From the NCBI RefSeq assembly GCF_004005845.1, contig NZ_SADE01000001.1:434001-498000 (forward strand): a DNA stretch of 64,000 bases, written 5' to 3'. The notes beneath the pieces were generated by a model that was not told the DNA's origin, made no database searches, and saw nothing but the letters and a program-made list of their open reading frames with translations. This DNA is from Hwanghaeella grinnelliae (GTDB lineage: Bacteria > Pseudomonadota > Alphaproteobacteria > UBA8366 > Aestuariispiraceae). Every line of letters begins with the position of its first letter. The first letter of the stretch is position 1. Shown one piece after another: positions 29,693 through 38,202 of this stretch. Made by a program: the position numbers and the translations under genes.

Positions 29693-29879
29693 AATTTCCT
29701 CCCGTCTAAGGTGAAGCGGCGCTTTGTTTTGATGCCCAACCTTTTCGATTGGATCTGTGCCGTTTCGTTGGCCTTGTTCGACCGTTGGACGAAAGTAGAC
29801 CCCTAGTGTCGACGAGAATCAAGAAATGACTTTAGGACTAATGCAAAGCCAGGTTGTTGAACACGCGTTCGAAAGCGGA

Positions 29880-31115
29880 TTATTCCGGCCGTTCCATGCG
29901 GCAGGATGTGGGCAGAGAAGCACCTGCGGCCGGTACGGTCGATTCGGTCATCAACCCAAAACCTGAATTATCCGCGTCGATCACAATTTCGCGGTTGGTG
30001 TGGGTCAGGACGTTGATGTCCTGGATGATCTGATGGTCCGTGGGTCGCATATACAGCTTTCGGCCATAGATATTGGTCATCTCCAGTCCTTCCATAGCGC
30101 GTGCAACGGCCACCGGGGTATCGGTCCTGGCCTTTTCCATGGCCTTCGCCAGGAACTGCAGCACGCCGATGATGCGCGGCTGGTTGATGTCCATTTCCGG
30201 ATTCGCGGTCTTGAAGGCTTTGTTGAAGGTTTCGAAAGCCGGGCTTGGCGGGTTGAATGCGCCTTCGTGGACGACGCGTATCCGGCCTAGCCCCTTTTCG
30301 CCGAAGGTCGCAGTAATGCCGTCATGGGCGGCGTAGAAGGTGAAAATCGGCACATCCAGTCCGGTCTCGATGATGGCCTTGCCAAGGCCGACCATATCGA
30401 CGCCCCAATTGCCCGTGATGACCGCGTCGGCGTGCGAGGCCGCGATTTTCGTCGCATAGGCGGAAAAGTCCTTCACCTTGCCGATCGGGTGCAATTCATT
30501 GCCGACGATGGCGATATCCGGCCGTTTGGCGGTCAGGAATTTGACCGCGGCATCGGCGACGGCCTTCCCGAAGGAATAGTCCTGTCCAATGATGTAGACT
30601 TTCTTGATGGCCTGGTTCTGGGCGATGACGTCGGTGATCGCGTCCATTTTCATATCCGCATGTGCATCGAAGCGGAAATGCCAGAAATTGCATTTGTCGT
30701 TGGTCAGGGCCGGGTCGTTGGCGGAATAGTTCAGGAACAGGACGCGTCGATCCGGATGGCGCCGGTTGTGTTTCTCGACCGCTTCGGTGATGGCGCTGGC
30801 GACAGCGGAACTGGCCCCCTGGGCAATATATCGGATACCGTCATCGATGGCGCGTTTCAGTTGGATCAGGCTTTCCTTCGGGCTGCCCTGATTGTCCATC
30901 GGGACGATCTCGAACTGTTTCCCGCCCAGAACGCCACCCTTGTCGTTCACCATAAGTTTCGCGGCCAGTTCGAATGTCCGATACCCGGCCTGGCCTGATC
31001 GCGCGAAGGGGCCGGACAACGGATCGATGAAGGCGATCCGAATACTTTCGGACGCGTGGGCGGCGCTGATCATTAGGAAAGCAGAAAGGAACAAGGCAAA
31101 TGCGTTTCGAAACAC
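29880..31115 (-). CDS. ABC transporter substrate-binding protein, LivK-like (copy 2)
   Basis: A 411-residue paralogue of the neighbouring binding protein, similar over the whole length by eye. The signal peptide ends near residue 21 (ISAAHA). Differences cluster in the signal peptide and in the middle of the second lobe, for example FTFYAAHDGITATFGEKGL against FTYYGAHDGITATFADKGV in the other copy, each a stretch of under 20 residues. It is separated from copy 1 by 187 bp that show no gene, and it heads the array, 210 bp from a divergent gene. Confidence 0.92.
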   Translation of the reverse strand: MFRNAFALFLSAFLMISAAHASESIRIAFIDPLSGPFARSGQAGYRTFELAAKLMVNDKGGVLGGKQFEIVPMDNQGSPKESLIQLKRAIDDGIRYIAQGASSAVASAITEAVEKHNRRHPDRRVLFLNYSANDPALTNDKCNFWHFRFDAHADMKMDAITDVIAQNQAIKKVYIIGQDYSFGKAVADAAVKFLTAKRPDIAIVGNELHPIGKVKDFSAYATKIAASHADAVITGNWGVDMVGLGKAIIETGLDVPIFTFYAAHDGITATFGEKGLGRIRVVHEGAFNPPSPAFETFNKAFKTANPEMDINQPRIIGVLQFLAKAMEKARTDTPVAVARAMEGLEMTNIYGRKLYMRPTDHQIIQDINVLTHTNREIVIDADNSGFGLMTESTVPAAGASLPTSCRMERPE

Positions 31116-31325
31116 GGCAAACCTTCAAATGAGTTGGTGTCTGTTGGGGCTCTGGGCGGTTCTTGTCCCTGCGTCACGGCAGTTTTGCAAGCGAAGCCTC
31201 ATCACTTTCCGGGCAAAGACGGCGATACTCCGAACCGTCTGGTTGATTGACCGGCGCAACGGGTCTTGTACCCTTGTGGTCGATACCGGACCCAGGAACA
31301 CAAGAACAAGCCCGCAACCGGGCAT

Positions 31326-32123
31326 TTGATAGAGGGAGACGGAACGCTGAGCGAACTGCTTTACGAAGTCCACGGGGAAATCGGCGTGGTAACGCTGAAC
31401 AGGCCCGAGGCACGGAACGCGCTGACTTTCGGCATGTATGAAGGCTTGGCCAAAATCTGCCGGGAAACGGAAATCGGCGGGCCGGTCAAAGCCATCGTGG
31501 TGCAGGGCGCCGGTGGCAAAGCCTTTGCGGCCGGAACGGATATTTCCCAATTCCGGGCCTTTGGCGAGCCGGACGACGCGCGGCGTTATGAATCCACCAT
31601 GGACGAAGTGCTGACCGATATCGAGAAATGCCCGGTGCCGACCATCGCGGCGATCACCGGTGCTTGCACCGGCGGCGGGGCCGCCATCGCGGCGACCTGC
31701 GATATACGGATCACGGATGAGCGCCTACGCTATGGGTTCCCCATCGCCCGCACGCTGGGCAATTGCCTTTCGATCGCCAATCTCGGCCGGCTGGCGCCGC
31801 TGATCGGCGTCGGGCGCTTGAAGGAGATCCTGCTGACGACACGGTTGATAGAGGCGCAGGAAGCGCTTGCCATCGGCTTGGTGTCCGAAGTTCTGCCGGA
31901 TGCGGACGCGGTCCGGGCCCGCGCAATGGAGTTGGCCGAAATGCTCGCCGGAAATGCGCCGCTTTGCATGCGGGCGACCAAGGAAGGGATTCGCCGCCTT
32001 CGCGTCGACGGTACCGAAGCGAGCGGCGACGACTTCATCGTCGAATGCTATATGAGCGATGATTTCAAGGAGGGTATCGAGGCTTTCCTGGGCAAGCGCA
32101 AACCCACCTGGCGGGGGCGCTGA
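31326..32123 (+). CDS. Enoyl-CoA hydratase/isomerase-family protein
   Basis: A crotonase-fold protein of about 258-265 residues. EARNALTF and AFAAGTDISQF form the oxyanion-hole regions, and GACTGGGAAIAATCDIRI is the second. The two glutamates of classical enoyl-CoA hydratases are not at their usual places, so another CoA-thioester reaction is possible. The start is unclear: in-frame TTG codons lie at 31266 and 31326, but the best ribosome site (GAGGGAG, 31332-31338) sits 8 nt before a CTG at 31347, where family members usually begin (SELLYEVHG). It is followed by the CoA-transferase after 1 bp. Confidence 0.85.
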   Translation: MIEGDGTLSELLYEVHGEIGVVTLNRPEARNALTFGMYEGLAKICRETEIGGPVKAIVVQGAGGKAFAAGTDISQFRAFGEPDDARRYESTMDEVLTDIEKCPVPTIAAITGACTGGGAAIAATCDIRITDERLRYGFPIARTLGNCLSIANLGRLAPLIGVGRLKEILLTTRLIEAQEALAIGLVSEVLPDADAVRARAMELAEMLAGNAPLCMRATKEGIRRLRVDGTEASGDDFIVECYMSDDFKEGIEAFLGKRKPTWRGR

Positions 32124-32124
32124 C

Positions 32125-33333
32125 ATGGTTGGACCGTTAGAAGGCTGCCGGGTACTGGAACTGACCCATATCATGGCGGGACCGACCTGCGGGATGATGC
32201 TGGCGGATATGGGGGCCGACGTCATCAAGGTCGAAAAGCCGACCGGTGATGACACGCGACGCCTTACACCGCCCACCATCAACGGCGAAAGCGCCGCGTT
32301 CCTGATGATGAACCGCAATAAGCGGGGCCTGGCATTGGACCTGAAGCAGGATTCCGCGCGCGATGCGCTGAAGACGCTGTTGAAGGACGCGGATGTGGTG
32401 ATCGAGAATTTCCGCGGCGGCACGATGGAACGCCTGGGCCTCGGTTACGAAACGCTGAAGGAGGAAAACCCGGGGCTGATTTTCGTTTCGATATCCGGCT
32501 TCGGACGTACCGGCCCTTATGCCGCCCGCGGCGGATTCGACCTGATCGCGCAGGGCATGTCCGGCATCATGACGATCACCGGCGAAGGACCCGGTCGGCC
32601 GCCGGTGAAGGTCGGCGCGCCTCTGTCGGACATCACCGCCGGAATCATCGCGGCGATGGCGGTGTCGGCCGCCTATGCCCATAAGCTTAAGACGGGGGAG
32701 GGGCAAAAGGTCGATACGTCCCTTTTCGAAGCGGCGATCACACATACCTATTGGCAATCGGCAATCGCTTTCGCGACGGGTGAGACGCCGCATCCGCTGG
32801 GCTCGGCCCATCCGTTGAGTGCGCCCTACCAAGCGTTCCAGACATCCGACGGCTGGATCAACCTTGGGGCCGCGAACCAAAGGAACTGGGAAAAGCTGGT
32901 CACCTGCATCGGTGCGCCCGAATTGAACGAAGACCCGCGTTTCGTAAGCAATCACGAGCGCATGCATAACCTGCCGGCTTTGGAGGAAGAGTTGAACAAG
33001 GTCTTCCGGCAACGCACGACGGAAGATTGGTTGGCCGCGCTTGAGGAAGCGGGCGTGCCTGCCGGTCCGGTATTGACGGTCAATGAAATGCACGAGGACC
33101 CCCAGGCCTTGGCCCGGGAAATGATCGTGGAAACGGACCATCCCGTGGCGGGCATGACGAAGGCGCTCGGTCTGCCGGTCAAGTTTTCTGAAACGCCGGG
33201 GGGCATCGAACGGCCGGCGCCGCTATTGGGTCAACACTCCGTCGAGGTTTTGGCGGAAGGCGGCTACGGCGCCGATGAGATCGAGGCGATGATCGCGTCC
33301 GGCGCCGTTATCCAGACCTTACCGCCAGGTTAG
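32125..33333 (+). CDS. CaiB/BaiF family CoA-transferase
   Basis: A 402-residue class III CoA-transferase. LTHIMAGPTCGMMLADMGADVIKVE is the N-terminal CoA-binding part (residues about 11-35), and the catalytic aspartate is expected in GGFDLIAQGMSG. These enzymes swap CoA between carboxylic acids. The ATG at 32125 begins one base after the hydratase stop, so both are one operon. It may activate the acid that the neighbouring transporter imports (inference). Confidence 0.93.
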   Translation: MVGPLEGCRVLELTHIMAGPTCGMMLADMGADVIKVEKPTGDDTRRLTPPTINGESAAFLMMNRNKRGLALDLKQDSARDALKTLLKDADVVIENFRGGTMERLGLGYETLKEENPGLIFVSISGFGRTGPYAARGGFDLIAQGMSGIMTITGEGPGRPPVKVGAPLSDITAGIIAAMAVSAAYAHKLKTGEGQKVDTSLFEAAITHTYWQSAIAFATGETPHPLGSAHPLSAPYQAFQTSDGWINLGAANQRNWEKLVTCIGAPELNEDPRFVSNHERMHNLPALEEELNKVFRQRTTEDWLAALEEAGVPAGPVLTVNEMHEDPQALAREMIVETDHPVAGMTKALGLPVKFSETPGGIERPAPLLGQHSVEVLAEGGYGADEIEAMIASGAVIQTLPPG

Positions 33334-33367
33334 AGAGGCCAGTAAACAAGCAGGTTGCAAAACCGGG

Positions 33368-34180
33368 CTAGAGCGGGATGTGGAAAATCGCGCCCTCACC
33401 CCAGGTTGCGGTCATGACCGCCGTTTCATCCGGCGTAACGACCAGACCGACCGGGCTGGACAATCCGCCGGCCAGGGGCTTGGACCCGCCATCCATCAGG
33501 ATCTCTCGAACCGTCGTGCCGCCGTAGTCGACGACGAAGACGCGGCCGGTCTTTGTCATCGCGACGCCCGGGCCGGGTGTCCTGAATTCCTGTCCCGCCT
33601 CGACCCGCGTCCCGTCCGGACGCAGGATCGTGACGCCGCCGCCGATATTGGAGACGACGAATCCGCCATCCGGTGTCTGGACGACTCCGACGGGCGTGCG
33701 CAAGTCATCGATGACGGGGGTGAGCGTGCCGTCCTCGACCGCGAGGATCTGGTTCGTTCGGCGGTTCGCCACCATCAGCCGGCCGGCGAGGTCGAAGCTC
33801 AATCCCGCCGGCGTCGCCAGGCCCGTCACATGAGTGCCGCGGACACCGTCCGCCGAGAAACGCCAGATCACGTCAGTGGAATAGGAGGCGACGAAGATCG
33901 TCCCATCGGGCGCGATGGCGAGGCCGGAGGGCCCCGCCAATCCTTCGGCGAAGACCTCCCGCCCACCGTCGGGGGCGAACCGGCTGATCCGACCCGGCCC
34001 CCATTCGGCGACGAACAGGTGGCCCTGGGCGTCGAAGGCCATACCGACGGGCGATCCGATGCCGTCCCAAAGGCGCCTGGGCGTTGCGGCGGTGGCATGA
34101 GCCGGACCCGCAAGGCCGCCGGTTAGGATGAAGGGCGCGGCGAGTGCCTGCGCGATGATACGGCGTCGCGTCGTCTTCAT
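33368..34180 (-). CDS. Exported NHL/SMP-30-type beta-propeller protein
   Basis: A 270-residue protein with about six repeats of the form G-L/V-A-x-D-x-x-G, for example VGMAFDAQGHLFVAEWG and SGLAIAPDGTIFVASYS. The N-terminus MKTTRRRIIAQALAAPF has the twin-arginine pattern, with cleavage likely after PAHA near residue 29, so Tat export to the periplasm is likely. NHL/SMP-30-like propellers include lactonases and Vgb-type lyases; no catalytic residues stand out. It overlaps the upstream gene by 4 bp. Confidence 0.85.
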   Translation of the reverse strand: MKTTRRRIIAQALAAPFILTGGLAGPAHATAATPRRLWDGIGSPVGMAFDAQGHLFVAEWGPGRISRFAPDGGREVFAEGLAGPSGLAIAPDGTIFVASYSTDVIWRFSADGVRGTHVTGLATPAGLSFDLAGRLMVANRRTNQILAVEDGTLTPVIDDLRTPVGVVQTPDGGFVVSNIGGGVTILRPDGTRVEAGQEFRTPGPGVAMTKTGRVFVVDYGGTTVREILMDGGSKPLAGGLSSPVGLVVTPDETAVMTATWGEGAIFHIPL

Positions 34181-34632
34181 GGCCGTGCCTCGATCTTCTC
34201 CGCGTCCCTGGACGCAAAGACTTCCTTCGCCGCGAACAATCCGTTCAGGGCCGCGGGAAAGCCTGCATAGACGGCCATTTGCATCAGGATTTCCGTGATC
34301 TCCTCCCGCGACAGGCCGACGTTCAATCCCGCCGCGATATGGATCTTCAACTGCGGTTGGGCCGTGCCCATGGCCGCCAGCGCGGCGATGGTCGAGACCT
34401 CCCGATCCCGCCGCGCAAGCCCGGGGCGGGAATAGATGTCGCCGAAGGGGAATTCGAACAGATAGTCGGCAAAGTCCGGAGAGATATCGGCCAGCGCGTC
34501 GATCACGGCCTGGCCGGCCGCGCCGTCGATAGCCTCAAGTGCGCGCCGCCCGCGTGCCAATCTTGTTTCGGGATCCGGTCTGTTTTCCGGCGCGGCTCCG
34601 GTTTCCCGGGGAAGGGGGTCGTGTATCGTCAT
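34177..34632 (-). CDS. Carboxymuconolactone decarboxylase (AhpD-fold) family protein
   Basis: A 151-residue AhpD-like protein. LARRDREVSTIAALAAMG and GLSREEITEILMQMAVYAGFPA, each a known CMD stretch, are visible. The CxxC of redox-active AhpD is absent, which favours the gamma-carboxymuconolactone decarboxylase-type role. The ATG at 34632 has AAAAAGGA upstream, which makes it overlap the MerR gene by 98 bp. A TTG at 34560 would reduce the overlap to 26 bp but remove part of the N-terminus. Confidence 0.88.
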   Translation of the reverse strand: MTIHDPLPRETGAAPENRPDPETRLARGRRALEAIDGAAGQAVIDALADISPDFADYLFEFPFGDIYSRPGLARRDREVSTIAALAAMGTAQPQLKIHIAAGLNVGLSREEITEILMQMAVYAGFPAALNGLFAAKEVFASRDAEKIEARP

Positions 34633-34996
34633 GCTTTCGCGTCCTTTTTTCGAGATCGACATAAGTGTCGATCTTGGTGTCGAGGACGAGAAGCGAGGCT
34701 TGCAGATCGGCCAGATGGGCGCGCACCCGGTCACGGTGCATTTCCAAAATCTCCCGTCGTTCCGGACCGGTATGATCACCCTTTGTGCGAAGCTCCGCAT
34801 ACCGCAGCATTTCGCGGATCGGCATGCCGGTGGTCTTCAGGCGTTCCAAGAACCCGATCCAGACAAGAACCGAACCGTCATAGTCACGTTGCCCGCTGGC
34901 ATCGCGGTCTGCGGGCGGCAGCAGCCCGATCCGCTCATAGTAGCGGATTGTGTGGACCGATAACCCAGTGCGTTTTCCAAGCTCGCCGATCTTCAT
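34535..34996 (-). CDS. MerR-family transcriptional regulator
   Basis: A 153-residue regulator. The N-terminal winged helix (KIGELGKRTGLSVHTIRYYE) is perfect MerR, followed by a dimerisation helix around residues 80-120. No cysteines lie in the effector region, so it is not a metal sensor of the classical kind. It resembles NolA/AdhR-like members. It heads an operon with the CMD and propeller genes. Its own promoter has the diagnostic 19-bp spacer. Confidence 0.93.
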   Translation of the reverse strand: MKIGELGKRTGLSVHTIRYYERIGLLPPADRDASGQRDYDGSVLVWIGFLERLKTTGMPIREMLRYAELRTKGDHTGPERREILEMHRDRVRAHLADLQASLLVLDTKIDTYVDLEKRTRKHDDTRPPSPGNRSRAGKQTGSRNKIGTRAART

Positions 34997-35026
34997 GACA
35001 CCTTGCTTCTCATCAAGACGCGACCG

Positions 35027-35057
35027 ACCCTAGGGGTTCGAGTGTACTCTAAGTCAA
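35027..35057 (-). promoter_or_regulatory. MerR-type promoter with 19-bp spacer
   Basis: Read on the minus strand, TTGACT (35057-35052) and TAGGGT (35032-35027) are separated by exactly 19 bp. The spacer carries the near-perfect dyad TTAGAGT-AC-ACTCGAA, the standard operator of AdhR/NolA-type MerR proteins. The MerR start codon follows after 30 bp. It strongly suggests that the MerR protein twists this promoter to activate its own operon. The rest of the 34997-35135 gap shows nothing else. Confidence 0.85.
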
Positions 35058-35135
35058 GAAGTTTCTTGTACGGATAGCATGGGCCGTCACCCACCCTGGT
35101 GAGCGGGTGTCACATGTACGTCCTTGGGCTGGATA

Positions 35136-36500
35136 TCAGGCGGTCCGGCGATGTTCGTAGGCGCCCAGTTCCGGGGCCTTGTGGAACTTGCCGTCCTTCA
35201 TGATGGCGACAAGGCGCGCATGGTCCTGCAGCAGCTTCACGTCGCGGGACGGGTCGCCATCCACCAGCAGCATATCGGCAAGGTTGCCTTCGCGGATCGT
35301 GCCCAGGCCATTCTCTTTTCCCAGACGCAGGCCCATCAATTGGCCGCCATACATGGTGGCCGCACGGATCGCTTCCAGCGGCGTGAAGCCCAGCATGTCG
35401 ACGAAATATTCCAGGTCCGTGGCATTGGTGCCGTGCGGGGTCCAGGCGAAACCGTAGTCGCCGCCGATCAAGACGCGGATGCCGCGCTTGTGCATCTCCT
35501 TCATGGACTCGATGGCGTGTTCCAACTCGCGCTCGTACATGTCGGTCAGCGGCGTGCCGGGCGTGATGCCGTATTCTCCGGCATTGCGGGCCGTGTTGAT
35601 CAGCCAGGCGATGGCGGGGGCGACGAAATGCTTGTCCTTGTTCGCCTCCAGCATGTCCATGCTTTCATTGTCATGGAACGAGGCATGGTAGATTACTTCG
35701 ATCCCGTATTTAACGCAGCGCTTGACCGATTCCTTCGACCGGGCATGCGCGGCCATGGCGCGGTGACGTCCCTTGGCTTCCGCCGCGATGATGGCAAGCT
35801 CGTCGTCGGCAAATTGGTTTTCTTCCGCGCCCATACCGGTGATCTCTTCACCGGACAAATTGATCTTGATGGTGTCGACGCCGATTTTCATCATCTCGCG
35901 CGTTTTCCGGCGGCAATCCTCGACGCCGGACACGACGATCCCCAGATTGAGGCCCTCATGCGGGATATGCGGCAGGGATGCATCGCCCAAACCGCCGACG
36001 GAGGTCAGTTCCGGTGTCGCCGCGGTATAGCGCGGGCCGGGCACCTTGCCTGCGTTGATCGCATCGCGGATGACGACATCCAGCCGGGGTTTCGCGGCGG
36101 CTGCGCCGTAACCGGCGGTGAAGCCGGAATCCAGCAGGATTTTCGCCATATAGACGCAATTCAGCATATGTTCTTCGATCGGCATCATCTGGATCGGGTT
36201 AATGCCGGGCGCGTTGTTCCAGCTGAGGTGCAGATGCGCGTCGATCAGGCCGGGCATCAGGGTCATGCCGCGACCGTCGATCCGCTGACCGCCATTGCTG
36301 TTCCAGCCATAGCTGCCTTGGCCGAAGCCGCCGCCTGAGCGCTGGACCGATTTGATACGGTTACCGGAAACGGTCACCTCGCCGTTGAACGGCTGTTCGC
36401 CGGTGCCGTCGATGATCCGAACATTGGTGAAGACAATATCGGACGACCCGTTGCCGTTACCGTTGCCGCCGCCCCATCCGCCAAAAGTCGACTCAGCCAT
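35136..36500 (-). CDS. Amidohydrolase with glycine/asparagine-rich insertions
   Basis: A 454-residue amidohydrolase of the imidazolonepropionase/prolidase-like group. The metal-binding HxH is His89-Leu-His91 in GLIDAHLHLSW. Further metal or catalytic positions are visible as YHASF and GGDYGFAWTPHG. Residues 7-18 (GGWGGGNGNGNG) and 56-72 (GGGFGQGSYGWNSNGG) are low-complexity stretches absent from ordinary members. They frame the first beta-sandwich strands. It lies 56 bp after the alpha/beta hydrolase and ends the 14-kb operon. The substrate is not known; hydrolysis of a C-N bond in a cyclic amide or similar is inferred. Confidence 0.88.
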   Translation of the reverse strand: MAESTFGGWGGGNGNGNGSSDIVFTNVRIIDGTGEQPFNGEVTVSGNRIKSVQRSGGGFGQGSYGWNSNGGQRIDGRGMTLMPGLIDAHLHLSWNNAPGINPIQMMPIEEHMLNCVYMAKILLDSGFTAGYGAAAAKPRLDVVIRDAINAGKVPGPRYTAATPELTSVGGLGDASLPHIPHEGLNLGIVVSGVEDCRRKTREMMKIGVDTIKINLSGEEITGMGAEENQFADDELAIIAAEAKGRHRAMAAHARSKESVKRCVKYGIEVIYHASFHDNESMDMLEANKDKHFVAPAIAWLINTARNAGEYGITPGTPLTDMYERELEHAIESMKEMHKRGIRVLIGGDYGFAWTPHGTNATDLEYFVDMLGFTPLEAIRAATMYGGQLMGLRLGKENGLGTIREGNLADMLLVDGDPSRDVKLLQDHARLVAIMKDGKFHKAPELGAYEHRRTA

Positions 36501-36556
36501 GGTTCAATCTCCTCCATAGGGCCGCGTTCGATGCGCGGCCGCCTTCAGATGCTTGT

Positions 36557-37330
36557 TCAATGCAAATGTTCTTTTAATAGGGACGCCGTTCTTCCGGGCG
36601 CTTCCATCATCATCCAATGGGCGACGTCTGGAATGACTTCCAGTCGTGCGCCCGTAATCGCCTGCGCCAGGGCTTTGCCCATTGGCACTGGCGCTACGGG
36701 GTCCTTTTCCCCCGCTATCAGCAAGGTGGGCGCCTTGATCGCATCGTGGCGCGCCGGTTTCGCCTCGCTTAAGGCGATGCAATGGTCCGCATAGCCACGC
36801 GGGTCCTGCCGCATCAGGCTCTCCCGCACAAAGGCAGGGACCACCGGGTTGGCCTTGCGTGAGGCTTCCGAAACGCTGCCGTGCGACACGGCATCGGCAA
36901 TGCCCGCCATACCGTTCGTCCGCGCCGCTTCCGCCCGCTCTTTCAAGCCGGCCCGCGCGGCAATAGGCGGTTCCAGTATAGGCCCCATCAGGGTGAGGGC
37001 AGTGACGCATTCAGGGTGCTGGGCGGCGATGTATTGGCACACCAGCGTTCCCATGGAATGGCCGACGAAATGGGCCTTGGCGACGCCGGCGGCGCGCAAG
37101 GCGTCCAGAACGTTGTCGGCCATGCCCTGTATGCCGGACCGGCCGGGCCGGATCGGGGAGCGCCCCGCGCCGGGCAGGTCCGGGCGCAGGACGCGGAATC
37201 CTTCCATGATCCCCATCAGGGGCTGGAAGCTGTTTGAATCCCCACCCAGGCCATGCACCATCACAACCGCCGGCCCGGTATCCGGCCCGGTAACTTCCAT
37301 GATCATGCTGCCCAGGCTGCGATCGGTCAT
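36557..37330 (-). CDS. Alpha/beta hydrolase
   Basis: A 257-residue alpha/beta hydrolase. MVHGLGGDSNSF gives the oxyanion region, GHSMGTLV the nucleophile elbow (serine), and the late histidine lies in PDVAHWMMMEAPG. The size and the PDLPGAGRSP strand resemble 3-oxoadipate enol-lactonase and C-C hydrolases. The ATG at 37330 comes two bases after the stop of the FAH gene; a TTG six bases earlier is possible. The preferred substrate is unknown. Confidence 0.9.
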   Translation of the reverse strand: MTDRSLGSMIMEVTGPDTGPAVVMVHGLGGDSNSFQPLMGIMEGFRVLRPDLPGAGRSPIRPGRSGIQGMADNVLDALRAAGVAKAHFVGHSMGTLVCQYIAAQHPECVTALTLMGPILEPPIAARAGLKERAEAARTNGMAGIADAVSHGSVSEASRKANPVVPAFVRESLMRQDPRGYADHCIALSEAKPARHDAIKAPTLLIAGEKDPVAPVPMGKALAQAITGARLEVIPDVAHWMMMEAPGRTASLLKEHLH

Positions 37331-37332
37331 GA

Positions 37333-38193
37333 TCAAATCGCCTCGACTGGGTTTTCCAAGGTACCGATACCGGCGATCTCGACCTTCACATTATCACCGG
37401 GGGTCAGGTATTTCGGCGGTTTGAAACCGATGCCGACGCCCGCCGGTGTGCCGGTGGCGATAACGTCGCCCGGCATAAGCGTGATGCCGTTCGAAATTGC
37501 CGCGATGATCGTTGGGACATCGAAGATCAGCAGGCTGGTATTCGAATCCTGACGAAGTTCTCCGTTGACCCAGCACTTGACCGTCGTGTCGCCCAGGTCG
37601 ATCTCATCCGCAGTGACGGCGACGGGACCCATGGGGCAGAACGTGTCCTGCGACTTTCCGATCAGCCATTGGCTGTGTTTGCCTTGCAGATCGCGGGCCG
37701 TGACATCGTTGATGACCGTGTATCCCCAAACATGGGAAAGAGCATCTTCCTTGGATATGTTGCGGCCGGACTTGCCGATGATGACGCCCAGTTCCGCTTC
37801 ATAGTCGACGGCGGTCGTGACCGAGGAATCCATCTTGATGGCGGCGCCGTCCGGAACCACCGTTTCCGGCAATTTGGAGAAAACGATGGGCGCTTCCGGG
37901 ACCGCACCCTTGGCGGCGGAACTGTCGAAACCGGAATTCGCAAATTCGTGGGCGTGTTCGTGATAATTCTTGCCGACGCAGAAGATGTTCCGATGTGGCC
38001 GGGGGATCGGCGCGCAGATTTTCACGTCGCCGATGGGAATGGTGTCCAAGGTGCCTGGAACATCGCGCCCAATCAGGGCGGCGACGCCGTTGCCATCCGC
38101 GGCAAGATCAAGGCGGTCAACCGTGTCGCCATTGCCCGACAGTTTGCCCAAATGGGTGCCGCCTTGCCATTCGAATACGCAGAACTTCATCAC
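37333..38193 (-). CDS. Fumarylacetoacetate hydrolase (FAH)-family protein
   Basis: A 286-residue FAH-fold enzyme. The metal-binding glutamates are visible in DYEAELGVIIG, with the NDVTARDLQ helix and the TGTPAGVGIG strand that line the active site. This group includes 2-keto-3-deoxy-acid hydratases, acylpyruvases and oxaloacetate decarboxylases, usually acting in catabolism of ring-cleavage or sugar-acid products. GxNYHEHAHEF is present near residue 75. It lies 9 bp after the fusion reductase gene. The exact reaction is unknown. Confidence 0.92.
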   Translation of the reverse strand: MMKFCVFEWQGGTHLGKLSGNGDTVDRLDLAADGNGVAALIGRDVPGTLDTIPIGDVKICAPIPRPHRNIFCVGKNYHEHAHEFANSGFDSSAAKGAVPEAPIVFSKLPETVVPDGAAIKMDSSVTTAVDYEAELGVIIGKSGRNISKEDALSHVWGYTVINDVTARDLQGKHSQWLIGKSQDTFCPMGPVAVTADEIDLGDTTVKCWVNGELRQDSNTSLLIFDVPTIIAAISNGITLMPGDVIATGTPAGVGIGFKPPKYLTPGDNVKVEIAGIGTLENPVEAI

Positions 38194-38202
38194 TTATCCT
38201 CT

